From: Gammaproteobacteria bacterium
GTDB taxonomy: Bacteria; Pseudomonadota; Gammaproteobacteria; PS1; Pseudothioglobaceae
Assembly (NCBI GenBank): GCA_008080915.1
Contig: VMDI01000041.1
Location: 1 to 53,877 of the forward strand
Direction: 5' to 3'
Length of the DNA: 53,877 nucleotides
Numbering within the stretch: the first letter of the stretch is position 1; each line of letters starts with the position of its first letter. The translations under genes were made by a program, and so were the position numbers. Under the pieces are notes generated by a model. The model did no database searches and was not told the origin of the DNA. It saw only the letters and a list, made by a program, of their open reading frames with translations. Positions 19,025 through 29,256 of the stretch are shown here, in pieces.

Positions 19025-21385
19025 ATGGATATTTCAACTACCTGGCTAAGAGAATGGGTTAATCCCAAAGTAAGTGATAAAGAATTAGCTGAAACCTTGA
19101 CTATGGCTGGCCTGGAAGTGGATGGTATCAATCCAGTTGCACCTCCATTTAACAATGTGGTCATTGGTCATGTAGAGAGTTGTGAAAAGCATCCTGATGC
19201 AGATAAACTGAGCCTGTGTATTGTTAATACTGGGTCGGAAAAATTACAGATTATCTGTGGTGCCAAAAACGTTCGAAAAGACTTAAAAGTTGTAGTTGCA
19301 ACTGTCGGTAGTGTTCTTCCAAGTGGATTGAAGATTAAAAAAGCCAAACTACGTGGAGTCGAATCTAATGGAATGATTTGTTCAGAATCTGAATTAGGTT
19401 TAGTTGAGAATTCAGAAGGAATTCTAGAATTAGAACCAGATGCTCCAATTGGAGAAGATATTAGAAGTTATCTTGATCTTGATGATAATATTGTTGAACT
19501 AGATATCACCCCTAATAGGGGAGATTGTTTTTCGATCCTTGGTGTAGCAAGAGAAGTCTGTGCAAACTTTAATATAAATATTAGCGCAGTTGAGAGTTCA
19601 AATAAAGAGTCAATTTCTGATTCTATCAAGGCGACACTTTTAAATCCTGAGGCTTGTCCGAAATATTGCTCTAGAGTCATCACAAATATTGACAACACAA
19701 TACAGACACCCCAATGGATGCAGAAAAGATTAAAGAGATCCGGTCAACAATCTCATTCTCCAATTGTAGATATTACAAATTATGTTTTGCTTGAACTAGG
19801 GCAACCAATGCATGCGTTTGATCTTGAAAAAATTGATGGTCAGATCATTGTTAGAAAAGCAAAACAAAACGAGAAACTAGAATTACTCAATGGACAAACT
19901 GTCGAGCTAAATAATGATACGCTTGTCATTGCTGATAACAAATCAGCTATCGCAATGGCCGGAATTATGGGTGGTGAGAGCACTTCAACACAACCTGATT
20001 CTACAAAAATACTTTATGAAGCTGCTTTTTTTGAGCCAGTAAATATTGCTGGTAAAGCAAGATCATATGGTTTGCATACGGAGTCCTCTCTAAGATTTGA
20101 AAGAGGTGTTGATTTTGAACTTGCAGAAAAGGCAATTGAAAGAGCAACAGAATTAACTTTAGAAATTTGTGGTGGAAAAGCGGGTCCTATCCAGGTGGAG
20201 ATCAATAATGAATTTATGCCTAATCCACAACCTATCTCAATTTCGATAGAAAAGATTCAAACTATTTTAGGGTTCGATATAGATTTCGATTGGGCAACAC
20301 AAAAATTCCAGAGTTTGGATTTTGAAATTATAAGTGCTACTGATTCTAGTTGGACAATTCAACCCCCAAGTCATCGATTTGATATCAGAATTCCAGAGGA
20401 TTTAGTTGAAGAGCTTGCTAGACTTTATGGGTACGATAAATTACCAGTTAAACCTCTTAATTTGAATGCAACCCTTAAATCAAAACCCGAATCGAATATA
20501 TCTAAGAATAAAATCATTCAATCATTGGTAAATAGGGGGTATCAAGAGGTTATTACATATAGCTTTATATCGCCAAAGCTACATGATTTAGTTACTCCAA
20601 GTGATCAGAAAATTACTTTAGCAAACCCAATCTCGTCAGATATGTCGATAATGCGATCTTCACTCTGGCCAGGTTTGTTGCAATCACTGTCTTCAAATTT
20701 AAAAAGAGGTCATCAAAATATAAAGTTTTTCGAAACTGGTTTATGCTTTAACGGAACTGGCCCAAACGAACAGGTAGTAAAGATTGCGGGTGTAATATCT
20801 GGTAATCGTTTTGAGAAAGGCTGGAGTAATGATACTAAACCACTTGATTTCTTTGATATTAAAGCAGATTTAGAAAGCTTGATATCTTTAGGTAAGAATT
20901 CTTTTAGTTTCCAACCTGATGAAAATCCTGCATTGCAAATTGGTCAAACAGCTTCTATTGCTTTTAAAGGTAAAGTGGTAGGATGGATTGGATCAATCTC
21001 TCCATATTTGCAACAAGAATTATCGCTACCTAAATGTTATTTATTTGAAATTGAATTGGATGTTATCAAAGATGGCATGCTATCCAAATATAAAAAATTC
21101 TCCCAATATCAAAAATCAGAAAGAGACATAGCAGTATTGATAGACAAAGACATACAGATTTCTGAAGTCTTGAGCGCCATTCAAGAACTATCGCAAAATG
21201 ATTTAATTGATGTCCAACTATTTGACTTATATCAGGGTGATAAGATTGAGACATCTAAAAAATCCATTGCTTTGAATCTTAGCTATCAATCATTTGAAAT
21301 GACTCTAACAGACGAAATTATTAACTCATATGTTGACCAAGTTCTTAAAGTGCTTCAAGATAAGTTTTCCGCAGAGCAAAGATAA
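19025..21385 (+). CDS. pheT: Phenylalanyl-tRNA synthetase beta subunit
   Basis: tRNA-binding domain GHVESCEKHPDADKLSLCIV, DITPNRGDCFSILGVARE, C-terminal anticodon-binding-like domain SERDIAVLIDKD. Confidence 0.96.
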   Translation: MDISTTWLREWVNPKVSDKELAETLTMAGLEVDGINPVAPPFNNVVIGHVESCEKHPDADKLSLCIVNTGSEKLQIICGAKNVRKDLKVVVATVGSVLPSGLKIKKAKLRGVESNGMICSESELGLVENSEGILELEPDAPIGEDIRSYLDLDDNIVELDITPNRGDCFSILGVAREVCANFNINISAVESSNKESISDSIKATLLNPEACPKYCSRVITNIDNTIQTPQWMQKRLKRSGQQSHSPIVDITNYVLLELGQPMHAFDLEKIDGQIIVRKAKQNEKLELLNGQTVELNNDTLVIADNKSAIAMAGIMGGESTSTQPDSTKILYEAAFFEPVNIAGKARSYGLHTESSLRFERGVDFELAEKAIERATELTLEICGGKAGPIQVEINNEFMPNPQPISISIEKIQTILGFDIDFDWATQKFQSLDFEIISATDSSWTIQPPSHRFDIRIPEDLVEELARLYGYDKLPVKPLNLNATLKSKPESNISKNKIIQSLVNRGYQEVITYSFISPKLHDLVTPSDQKITLANPISSDMSIMRSSLWPGLLQSLSSNLKRGHQNIKFFETGLCFNGTGPNEQVVKIAGVISGNRFEKGWSNDTKPLDFFDIKADLESLISLGKNSFSFQPDENPALQIGQTASIAFKGKVVGWIGSISPYLQQELSLPKCYLFEIELDVIKDGMLSKYKKFSQYQKSERDIAVLIDKDIQISEVLSAIQELSQNDLIDVQLFDLYQGDKIETSKKSIALNLSYQSFEMTLTDEIINSYVDQVLKVLQDKFSAEQR

Positions 21386-21672
21386 TGTCTGTTACTAAGA
21401 AAGATATTTCAGATGATTTGGTTAAGAAAAATGGTATTAGCCACGGACTCGCAAAGGCAATTGTCAATCAATTTTTTGATGAAATTAAAAATGCTCTTAT
21501 CTCTGGTGAAGAAGTCAAAATTTCAGGTTTGGGAAATTTTAAAGTCCTAAATAAATCAGCTAGACCAGGGAGAAACCCAAAAACAGGTGAAGAGGTAACA
21601 ATTTCAGCTAGAAAAGTAGTTACTTTTAAAGCTGGTCAAAAACTCAAAAAAATAGTCTTAGAAAGCTCCTAG
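21385..21672 (+). CDS. ihfA: Integration host factor alpha subunit
   Basis: HU/IHF family, VKISGLGNFKVLNKSARPGRNPKTGEEVTISARKVVTFKAGQKLK; directly after pheT. Confidence 0.9.
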   Translation: MSVTKKDISDDLVKKNGISHGLAKAIVNQFFDEIKNALISGEEVKISGLGNFKVLNKSARPGRNPKTGEEVTISARKVVTFKAGQKLKKIVLESS

Positions 21673-22139
21673 CTGCTAATTGCTGACATAAAGCCTCTCA
21701 ATACTGGAATGGCTTTTTCAACAACTTCTTTATTTTGATCTTCGTTTCTTACCTGATCTTCAAGGACCTTATCGGTTGATGTAAGTGTGATATTAAAATC
21801 ATCATCAAATGAAAAACCAATAAAGTAGAAACCCTTGGCCTTACTTCTGGCTGAGTGAATAGCAAGAAAATCAGTTTCCCATGCAAGTTCAGCATTGTAT
21901 TTTTGATCAGTATTTGAAGTATCTCTATTGACGAAAATAATAGTAGTTCCAAACTGGAAAATAAATTTATCTGCGGGACACGATGAAGCAGGTTTGATTG
22001 AAAGTTCGCCATCTTTAATGGCATCTGCAATTTTTTTTAACTGTTCACTATTTAGCTCAATGAATTTTGAATCAAGATAGTCATTGATATTAGTATTAGG
22101 AAAATTGTTCTGAAGGAATTCTACTAAGCGCTTGATCAT
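21669..22139 (-). CDS. Hypothetical protein (156 aa)
   Basis: Complete ORF filling the interval, overlapping convergently with ihfA by 4 bp; family not recognised. Confidence 0.55.
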   Translation of the reverse strand: MIKRLVEFLQNNFPNTNINDYLDSKFIELNSEQLKKIADAIKDGELSIKPASSCPADKFIFQFGTTIIFVNRDTSNTDQKYNAELAWETDFLAIHSARSKAKGFYFIGFSFDDDFNITLTSTDKVLEDQVRNEDQNKEVVEKAIPVLRGFMSAISS

Positions 22140-22201
22140 AACTTTGCAAAAGATGAAAAGTGTTAAATTATACCGAATCAGGTACTTTTAAAGACCACAA
22201 A

Positions 22202-23263
22202 CTAGTTAGATGGTTTGAAATTTAGCTTATAGATATCAAATATCGTAATTGCAAGAGCAGCAATAAGAGGGCCAAAGATTAGACCCAAAACACCAAATTG
22301 AATTACCCCAGCAAGAGTTGATAAAACAGTAAACAATGTGTGATTAAGTCCTGAATCCTGATCATTGCTCTTTAAAAAATTTATCAATAAAGGCCTTAAA
22401 AAATAATCAATAATTGCTCCGATGATGATTGCTCCAAATACAAAAATTATTAATGCTTCTTGATAGTTTCCCAGGAAAAAGAAGTATGCAGAAAGTGGCA
22501 ACCAAATAATCAAGCCTCCTAATACTGGTATAAAGCTTGCAAAAGCCATTGCAAGACCAAAATAAAGGCTTGGTAGATTGACTATATATGCTGCAATAGA
22601 AAATACTAGGCCTTGCAAAATTGCAACAACTAATACACTTCCAAGTAGAGTAACTGATAAGTTAGAGAATTCATTAAATAATAAATCTTTAAATTCAGCC
22701 CTAAGTGGAATTAGTTCTTTAATTTTCTTAAAAATATTTTCACCATCTAAATAGAAATAAAAGCAAGAGAAAATAGTTAAGATAGTAAAGAGAATGAAAT
22801 TACCTGAGAGGGTAATAATGCTATTCAGAATATAAATTGACGCATCTTTGATGGCAAATATAAATGTCTCAATCTTAAAATTCAAAGCACCAAATAGGTT
22901 ATTTTTAATCACCTGTGGTAAATGTTCAGAGGTCTTAATTGATTGAACCAACTGATGAATTTGCTCAATATTAAAGTTTTGATTGATTTCTTGAGTCAGT
23001 CTAGCGCCTTCAATTCCTGTGAGTATTAATAAGTATCCAAGTGGCATTAGAAGAATAAAAGTAATTCCCAGTGTTAATAAAATTGAGGAAAAGAGAATCG
23101 AAAATTTCATCCTTAATCGTTTGAGGATAGAAAATGTTGAAACAGAAATCAAAATTGCTAAAAATATAGAAGGAAGAAAAGGACTAAAAAGCCAAGCAAG
23201 AATTGTCACCGCTAAAATCATGATGATTAAGATGAACTGGTTTTCTAGTTGATGATTTTCCAT
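22202..23263 (-). CDS. AI-2E family transporter (PerM/YdiK-like)
   Basis: Multi-TM; FIPVLGGLIIWLPLSAYFF, IIIGAIIDYFLRPLLI, GVIQFGVLGLIFGPLIAALAITIFDIYK. Confidence 0.88.
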   Translation of the reverse strand: MENHQLENQFILIIMILAVTILAWLFSPFLPSIFLAILISVSTFSILKRLRMKFSILFSSILLTLGITFILLMPLGYLLILTGIEGARLTQEINQNFNIEQIHQLVQSIKTSEHLPQVIKNNLFGALNFKIETFIFAIKDASIYILNSIITLSGNFILFTILTIFSCFYFYLDGENIFKKIKELIPLRAEFKDLLFNEFSNLSVTLLGSVLVVAILQGLVFSIAAYIVNLPSLYFGLAMAFASFIPVLGGLIIWLPLSAYFFFLGNYQEALIIFVFGAIIIGAIIDYFLRPLLINFLKSNDQDSGLNHTLFTVLSTLAGVIQFGVLGLIFGPLIAALAITIFDIYKLNFKPSN

Positions 23264-23583
23264 TACATACTTTCCATTTTTAATACTGAATAAGCAACTT
23301 CTTCATATGGATGAGAGGCCTTAAGTGCTGAAATTACTTGTTTTAATCGATCTTCAACACAAATCATTTCAACTTTATACTCATCAACGTAGTTAATTTG
23401 CTCTTTATTGCCAATTGATGGATTGGCGGTATGTGAAGGTTTAAATTGTCCTTTTCCCATTGTTTGCCATGCACAATTTTGATAATTATTAAATTTACCT
23501 GCACCTGCATTAAACATTGCAGTTTTAACGGCCTCTAGATTTTCCTCAGGCACATAAAAACTAATTTGAAAAACTAAACTCAC
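23263..23583 (-). CDS. NIF3/YqfO C-terminal-domain-like protein (CutA-like fold)
   Basis: FYVPEENLEAVKTAMFNAGAGKFNNYQNCAWQTMGKGQFKP...ALKASHPYEEVAYSVLKM. Confidence 0.8.
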   Translation of the reverse strand: MSLVFQISFYVPEENLEAVKTAMFNAGAGKFNNYQNCAWQTMGKGQFKPSHTANPSIGNKEQINYVDEYKVEMICVEDRLKQVISALKASHPYEEVAYSVLKMESM

Positions 23584-24280
23584 CCTTTAAAAACCTTAAC
23601 CTCTTAACTTCTTCCATTTTCTCAATAGCATACCTTAATGTTGTTCTAGGAAGATTTGAATAGTTTTGGATGAGATACTCTTCAGTGATATTTGGATCCT
23701 TCTTAAAAATTTCTCGAAGAACCCAACCAATGGCCTTATGAATTAAGTCATGGTCATCATTAAGTAATTTTTTTGAAATCTCTAATGAGGGTTCAAATTC
23801 ATTTTTTTTAACAAAATATAGTGTGGAAACAATTGAAATTCTTTTGTGCCATAAATCAGAAGAAATGGATAGGTCAAATAGAATTTGCCTCTTAGATTTA
23901 TAACTATATAAATGTTTTCCAACAATATTAGGGGCTGTGTAGTCTACAAGGTCCCAATTATTTACCGAATGAATATTTGCCATATAAAGACTAAATATAT
24001 GACTTTTATCATCTAAATCATAGAGATATACCAGAATCAATAGTCCTAAAAAACGCACTTCATGAAAGGGACTATTTAGAAGTTTATCTATTTCTTTATA
24101 TTCGATATTCCGATAATGTTTCTTTGCAATCTGTCTTATAAATCTTGTAGGTGTGCCAATAAAAATATCATGTTCAGAATATTGACCTGGATCAGTCTTA
24201 AAAAAAGTTTTGATGGATTGAAGATGGTCGTGACTTGAAAAAGACTTAAGTTCTTCAATTAAATAATTTGCCCTCATCAT
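23561..24280 (-). CDS. DNA alkylation repair protein (AlkD-like HEAT repeat)
   Basis: FIGTPTRFIRQIAKKH, HEVRFLGLLILV, NNWDLVDYTAPNIVG, DLIHKAIGWVLREIFKKD. Confidence 0.85.
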   Translation of the reverse strand: MMRANYLIEELKSFSSHDHLQSIKTFFKTDPGQYSEHDIFIGTPTRFIRQIAKKHYRNIEYKEIDKLLNSPFHEVRFLGLLILVYLYDLDDKSHIFSLYMANIHSVNNWDLVDYTAPNIVGKHLYSYKSKRQILFDLSISSDLWHKRISIVSTLYFVKKNEFEPSLEISKKLLNDDHDLIHKAIGWVLREIFKKDPNITEEYLIQNYSNLPRTTLRYAIEKMEEVKRLRFLKGEFSFSN

Positions 24281-24311
24281 ATATACTACAAATTTTATCT
24301 AACTTTTATTT

Positions 24312-24791
24312 ATGCAATTTGCCTATCTAGCTGGCGGCTGTTTTTGGTGTATTGAGGCAGTTTTTCAAAGAGTCCAGGGAGTTAAATCAGTAGTTTCTGG
24401 ATATTGTAATGGACAGAGTAAGAACCCAAATTATCAAGAAGTGTGTTCAGGGAGTTCTGGACATGCCGAAGTTGTTGAAATCAAATTTGATGAATCTGAA
24501 ATTAATTACAGTCAATTATTAGATATTTTTTTTAGTGCACATGACTATACAACTCTGAACCGACAAGGGAACGATGTTGGTACGCAATATCGATCAGCAA
24601 TCTTTTATCAAGACACTCAGCAAAAAGAATTAGCCCTAGAGAAAATTCCAGACAATGCGGTAACTGAAATTACTCAGTTGGATGTATTTTATCCAGCTGA
24701 AGATTATCATCAGAATTACTATAATAATAATCCTGGACAACCATATTGTATGGTGATGATTGAACCTAAATTACGCAAACTTTTTTCATGA
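24312..24791 (+). CDS. msrA: Peptide methionine sulfoxide reductase MsrA
   Basis: AGGCFWCIEAVFQRVQGVKSVVSGY, GHAEVVEIKFD, GNDVGTQYRSAIFY, YPAEDYHQNYY. Confidence 0.93.
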   Translation: MQFAYLAGGCFWCIEAVFQRVQGVKSVVSGYCNGQSKNPNYQEVCSGSSGHAEVVEIKFDESEINYSQLLDIFFSAHDYTTLNRQGNDVGTQYRSAIFYQDTQQKELALEKIPDNAVTEITQLDVFYPAEDYHQNYYNNNPGQPYCMVMIEPKLRKLFS

Positions 24792-25531
24792 AAGATCAGG
24801 AATTGTTAAGATATTCTAGGCAAATTAATTTGCCTGAGTTTGGAATAGAGTCCCAGCAAAAATTAAAAAATGCCTCTGTGGTAATTATTGGCATGGGCGC
24901 TCTAGGTTCAATCTCATCAATGTATTTAAGTTCGGCAGGTGTTGGAAGAATTTTTATTGTCGATTTCGATGAGGTTGAACTGTCGAATTTACAAAGGCAA
25001 GTTTTATACGATGAATCAGATATTGGAAAATTAAAAGTTGATGCTGCGAAAGAGAAACTTAACCTGATTAATGCTAATGTAGAGATTGTCTCAATACATG
25101 ATAAAGCTACTAGAAAGAATATCAATGAGATCATATCTGAGGTTGATATTGTGCTTGACGGTACTGACAACTTTGATTCTAGATTCTTAATAAATAAATC
25201 CTGTGTTCAAAACAAAAAACCACTAATTTCTGCAGCAATCACTGCATTTGAGGGACAAATACTCACGTTAAAGGGTTATGAAAGAAATCTTCCTTGTTAT
25301 GAGTGCGTTTTTCCAAATATAGGAGAGGAAAATAACAATTGCGTAGACAATGGTGTCTTAGCTCCACTGCCTGGGGTAATTGCTTCAATTCAAGCCACAA
25401 TGTGCATTAAGCTTATAACCAATTTCTCACCTGCAGCATTTAATGAAATGATTTTATTCAGTGGTAAAGAAATTGATATGCGAAAAGTTAAATTAAAAAA
25501 AGACACAGATTGTCCAGTATGTGGAAAATAA
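24788..25531 (+). CDS. ThiF/MoeB/HesA family adenylyltransferase
   Basis: RYSRQINLPEFGIESQQKLKNASVVIIGMGALGS...DFDEVELSNLQRQ...DGTDNFDSRFLINKSC; ATGA overlap with msrA; CPVCGK C-terminus. Confidence 0.87.
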   Translation: MKDQELLRYSRQINLPEFGIESQQKLKNASVVIIGMGALGSISSMYLSSAGVGRIFIVDFDEVELSNLQRQVLYDESDIGKLKVDAAKEKLNLINANVEIVSIHDKATRKNINEIISEVDIVLDGTDNFDSRFLINKSCVQNKKPLISAAITAFEGQILTLKGYERNLPCYECVFPNIGEENNNCVDNGVLAPLPGVIASIQATMCIKLITNFSPAAFNEMILFSGKEIDMRKVKLKKDTDCPVCGK

Positions 25532-25544
25532 TGTTTCGTTTAAT

Positions 25545-25621
25545 CGGGGCGTAGCGCAGTCTGGTAGCGCATCACACTGGGGGTGTGGTGGTCACAGGTT
25601 CAAATCCTGTCGTCCCGACCA
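25545..25621 (+). tRNA. tRNA-Pro (anticodon GGG)
   Basis: Acceptor CGGGGCG/CGTCCCG, anticodon arm CACACtgggggtGTG, T-arm ACAGGTTCAAATCCTGT, encoded CCA. Confidence 0.95.
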
Positions 25622-25715
25622 ATTAAATTAATTAAAACTTATATTATAATTTTCTAAAATATGAGTATAATCAAACGAGTTAATTTAGAATTTTTCAAAT
25701 CAATAGGAGATAAAA

Positions 25716-25868
25716 ATGGCAGATCACAAACCTACTGTCCCAACTGGTCATTCAGATGGTTTAGTTACAGAGCAACTTCCACCTACTAAGAGTGGTTTCG
25801 TGGGTTACAAAACTACATACTCTGAAAAGCAAAAAGAAGCTAAGTATGAGACTCCTAAAGCTCCATAA
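25716..25868 (+). CDS. Small 50-aa hypothetical protein
   Basis: Below the ORF-track cutoff. MADHKPTVPTGHSDGLVTEQLPPTKSGFVGYKTTYSEKQKEAKYETPKAP*; SD AGGAG upstream, TATAAT-like -10 and a strong downstream terminator. Confidence 0.7.
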   Translation: MADHKPTVPTGHSDGLVTEQLPPTKSGFVGYKTTYSEKQKEAKYETPKAP

Positions 25869-25887
25869 TTTTTTTAAGTTTTAGTTT

Positions 25888-25918
25888 GAAAGCCGCGGTT
25901 CTTCCGCGGTTTTTTTTG
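25888..25918 (+). terminator. Rho-independent terminator
   Basis: CCGCGG-ttctt-CCGCGG followed by a T8 run. Confidence 0.9.
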
Positions 25919-25919
25919 T

Positions 25920-26468
25920 CTAGCAATTAGCCAAGACTGCGTTGCTAATATCACGATGCACCTTAGGACCTTTGAGTATTTTTACTAATTCCAAGGCAAA
26001 GCATAGAGAGGTGCCTACGCCCTTAGATGTAATTATGTTTCCATCCGTCACAATATTTTCATCAGATTGATAATTATCTAGATTAATTTTATTTTCCCAA
26101 GAAGGGTAACAGGTATATTCGCCATCAAGAACACCAGCTTTATGAAGGGCATAAGGTGCTGCACATATTGCACCAATGAGACCATTTTTAGATTTTTGTT
26201 CTTTGAGTATTTTTTGCACGATTGGGTTATTGGCTAATGTTTCTGCACCAGGAAGACCCCCTGGAAGAACAATCATATCAAACTCATTCGGGTTGATATT
26301 TTGAATTTCGATATCAGCTGTGACTTTGATATTATGCGATCCAGAAATATTTAAACCTTCAACGCCGGCAATAGTTACTTCAATTTCTGCTCTTCTGCAG
26401 ATGTCAATAATAGTTACCGCTTCAACCTCTTCGAAGCCATTTGCTAAAGGGATGCAAATTTTTTTCAT
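25920..26468 (-). CDS. DJ-1/PfpI family protein (YajL/ThiJ-like)
   Basis: MKKICIPLANGFEEVEAVTIIDICRRA, DMIVLPGGLPGAETLANN, GAICAAPYALHKAGVLDG. Confidence 0.9.
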   Translation of the reverse strand: MKKICIPLANGFEEVEAVTIIDICRRAEIEVTIAGVEGLNISGSHNIKVTADIEIQNINPNEFDMIVLPGGLPGAETLANNPIVQKILKEQKSKNGLIGAICAAPYALHKAGVLDGEYTCYPSWENKINLDNYQSDENIVTDGNIITSKGVGTSLCFALELVKILKGPKVHRDISNAVLANC

Positions 26469-26519
26469 AAGAATAAAAAAGGAATAAAATTCGAATTTTT
26501 ATATTATGACATTCTTTCA

Positions 26520-27443
26520 ATGAAATTTAATTCCAAAGTAGTATTTGTTTCATATCTTTTAATAAGTTTCTTTTCTATTGCTGAAGATCCAATGACAATG
26601 CCTATAGCGGATGTTCATTTACATGTATATGATTGTAAAAAAGCATATATAAACCCAAATGACATGCTTGAGAAGCTTGAAAGAAATAATGTGAAATGGG
26701 CTGGCGGTGTTGGAGATGGGGGTAATAAAATCCTCAGAGAAAAGCTTGGAGATCGATATATTAGCGCCTTTGGACAATGTGATTGGACTGGAGTTTTTGT
26801 TAAAGGTGGCAATGAAGCTTTAGAGGATTTAAGTAATTTTTCAAATTTTATTTCTAACTTCGAAGATGGTGACTTTAATGGAGTTGGTGAAATACATACA
26901 AAAAGTTATGGTCGACTCGCAAGAAGTACACCAATTGACGGCCCTGTTTTAACAAAAATTTACGAATATTTAAATGAGAAAAATGGCTGGATTCAAATGC
27001 ATAGAAGTTATGATCCAAAATCTGAAAATCTTAAAAAAATGATTTCAACTTTTAAAAAATACCCTAATGTAAAGTTTATTTTATCTCATTGCTTAGGCAC
27101 AAAAAAAGCAGGCATCTTAAGAAAAATATTTGAGAACACTGATAATACTTTCTGTGAAATAAGTGCAGAGGGACCTATAAAAGGCGTAGAGGTCAGAGTA
27201 AGAGACAGAGAAAATATATATGGCTATCAATTTAATTCAGGTATCCGAAAAAATTGGAAGCAATTAATGAATGATTATCCAGATAGAATTATGTTGGGTA
27301 CTGATACATGCTGCAATATGGAAGATCACTACGACGGCATAATTGAGAATTTACGTAAGTTAGTCTTATCAAATTTAGAGGAGCCAACTAGGTCAAAAAT
27401 CGCCTATAAAAATGCCCTAAAAATATTCAATCTTCCAGAATAA
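26520..27443 (+). CDS. Secreted amidohydrolase-2 family (TIM-barrel) protein
   Basis: Signal peptide; IADVHLHVYD, WIQMHRSYDP, VKFILSHCLG, RIMLGTDTCC. Confidence 0.8.
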   Translation: MKFNSKVVFVSYLLISFFSIAEDPMTMPIADVHLHVYDCKKAYINPNDMLEKLERNNVKWAGGVGDGGNKILREKLGDRYISAFGQCDWTGVFVKGGNEALEDLSNFSNFISNFEDGDFNGVGEIHTKSYGRLARSTPIDGPVLTKIYEYLNEKNGWIQMHRSYDPKSENLKKMISTFKKYPNVKFILSHCLGTKKAGILRKIFENTDNTFCEISAEGPIKGVEVRVRDRENIYGYQFNSGIRKNWKQLMNDYPDRIMLGTDTCCNMEDHYDGIIENLRKLVLSNLEEPTRSKIAYKNALKIFNLPE

Positions 27444-27543
27444 ATTTAAATAATTTTTTAACGCCTTCTGTGAAAAAAATTACATTGAATTGATATAAAA
27501 TTATCAATCATATATCTATTAATTTTCATTTAAGAGGGGACTT

Positions 27544-28797
27544 ATGTTCAAGAAATCAATTTCCATTTCGGAAGTAGACAGCGAAATTGCAAACGTCATA
27601 AAAGCTGAGGAAAAAAGACAAGAAGAACATATAGAATTGATTGCAAGTGAAAACTACACATCGCCTGCAGTGATGGCAGCTCAAGGCTCTCAACTGACTA
27701 ATAAGTATGCTGAAGGTTATCCTAACAAAAGATATTATGGTGGTTGTGAGCATGTTGATGTTGCAGAGCAACTTGCCATAGATCGCGCTAAGCAGCTTTT
27801 TGGAGCAGATTATGCTAATGTTCAGCCACATTCCGGCTCTCAAGCTAATGCAGCTGTTTATCAGGCGCTAATCAAACCAGGGGATACTATTTTAGGTATG
27901 TCGCTTGCAGATGGTGGCCATTTGACTCATGGAGCAGCTCCTTCGTTTTCTGGAAGAAACTTTAATGCGATTCAATATGGTCTAGATCCCTCTACTGGAG
28001 AAATTGATTATGATCAAGTTGAAAAATTAGCAAAAGAGCATAAGCCAAAACTCATAATTGGTGGATTCTCTGCTTATTCAATGGTCGTTGATTGGCAAAG
28101 ATTTAGAGATATTGCAGATTCTGTAGGCGCTTATCTCTTAGTTGACATGGCTCACGTATCTGGATTGGTTGCAGCAGGTGTTTATCCATCTCCTGTTCAA
28201 ATTGCAGATGTTACAACTACAACCACTCACAAAGGATTAAGAGGCCCTAGAGGGGGATTGATTCTTGCTAAGGCCAATGAGGAAATTGAGAAGAAATTAA
28301 ATTCTGCCATTTTCCCTGGAATTCAGGGAGGCCCTATGATGCATATTATTGCGGCCAAGGCAGTTTGTTTTAAAGAGGCAATGAGTGATTCATTTGTAGA
28401 CTATCAAAAACAAGTAATCGTAAATGCCAAAGCTATGGCTAATGTTTTTATGGATCGTGGTTATGATGTGGTTTCAAATGGAACGGAAGATCATTTGTTC
28501 TTAGTTAGTTTTATTAAACAAGGTTTGACTGGTAAGGCAGTCGATGCTGCCCTTGGAAATGCACATATTACGGTTAATATGAACGCAGTTCCTAATGACC
28601 CTCAGTCTCCATTCATTACCAGTGGTATTCGTGTTGGAACTCCGGCTTGTACAACCAGAGGTTTTGGTGAAGATGAGTGTAAAGAATTAGCTTCATGGAT
28701 GTGTGATATATGTGATGATTTAGAGAATCAATCTGTTATTGACGAAGTTAGGGAAAAAGTCTCCAAGCTTTGCGCTAAATTTCCAGTTTATAGTTAA
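27544..28797 (+). CDS. glyA: Serine hydroxymethyltransferase
   Basis: [59 protein letters not shown]. Confidence 0.98.
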   Translation: MFKKSISISEVDSEIANVIKAEEKRQEEHIELIASENYTSPAVMAAQGSQLTNKYAEGYPNKRYYGGCEHVDVAEQLAIDRAKQLFGADYANVQPHSGSQANAAVYQALIKPGDTILGMSLADGGHLTHGAAPSFSGRNFNAIQYGLDPSTGEIDYDQVEKLAKEHKPKLIIGGFSAYSMVVDWQRFRDIADSVGAYLLVDMAHVSGLVAAGVYPSPVQIADVTTTTTHKGLRGPRGGLILAKANEEIEKKLNSAIFPGIQGGPMMHIIAAKAVCFKEAMSDSFVDYQKQVIVNAKAMANVFMDRGYDVVSNGTEDHLFLVSFIKQGLTGKAVDAALGNAHITVNMNAVPNDPQSPFITSGIRVGTPACTTRGFGEDECKELASWMCDICDDLENQSVIDEVREKVSKLCAKFPVYS

Positions 28798-28800
28798 ATA

Positions 28801-29253
28801 ATGCGTTGTCCATTTTGTCAATCAGATGATACTAAAGTCCTAGATACTCGATTGATTGATGGCGGTTCAAGAGTTAGAAGAAGAAGAGAATGCACCTCCT
28901 GTGGCGAGAGATATTCAACACAAGAAGTAGTTGATCTTAATATTCCTAGACTGATTAAAACAGACGATTCACGTGAGTCATTTGACGAAGAAAAACTTAG
29001 AACTGGGCTTTTAAAGGCACTAGAAAAAAGACCAGTCTCAACCTCTGATATTGAGACATCAATCCAGCGTATAAAGCATAAGCTTTCAACAATTGGCGAA
29101 AGAGAAATTCCATCTAGCCGAATTGGAGAATTGGTTATGGAAGAGCTTAAAGGCCTTGATCAGGTTGCTTATATTCGTTTTGCATCGGTATATAGACAAT
29201 TTCAAGATATTGAGGAATTTAGAAAAGAAATTGAAAAATTAATGAAAAAATAA
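28801..29253 (+). CDS. nrdR: Transcriptional repressor NrdR
   Basis: [42 protein letters not shown] plus ATP-cone. Confidence 0.97.
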   Translation: MRCPFCQSDDTKVLDTRLIDGGSRVRRRRECTSCGERYSTQEVVDLNIPRLIKTDDSRESFDEEKLRTGLLKALEKRPVSTSDIETSIQRIKHKLSTIGEREIPSSRIGELVMEELKGLDQVAYIRFASVYRQFQDIEEFRKEIEKLMKK

Positions 29254-29256
29254 TTC

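Noticed and set aside
28965-28980. CGATTCACGTGAGTCA in nrdR as a parS site for the encoded ParAB
   Set aside because: Shares only the central CACGTGA and a few flanking bases with TGTTTCACGTGAAACA, lies in coding sequence and is far from parAB; chance is adequate.
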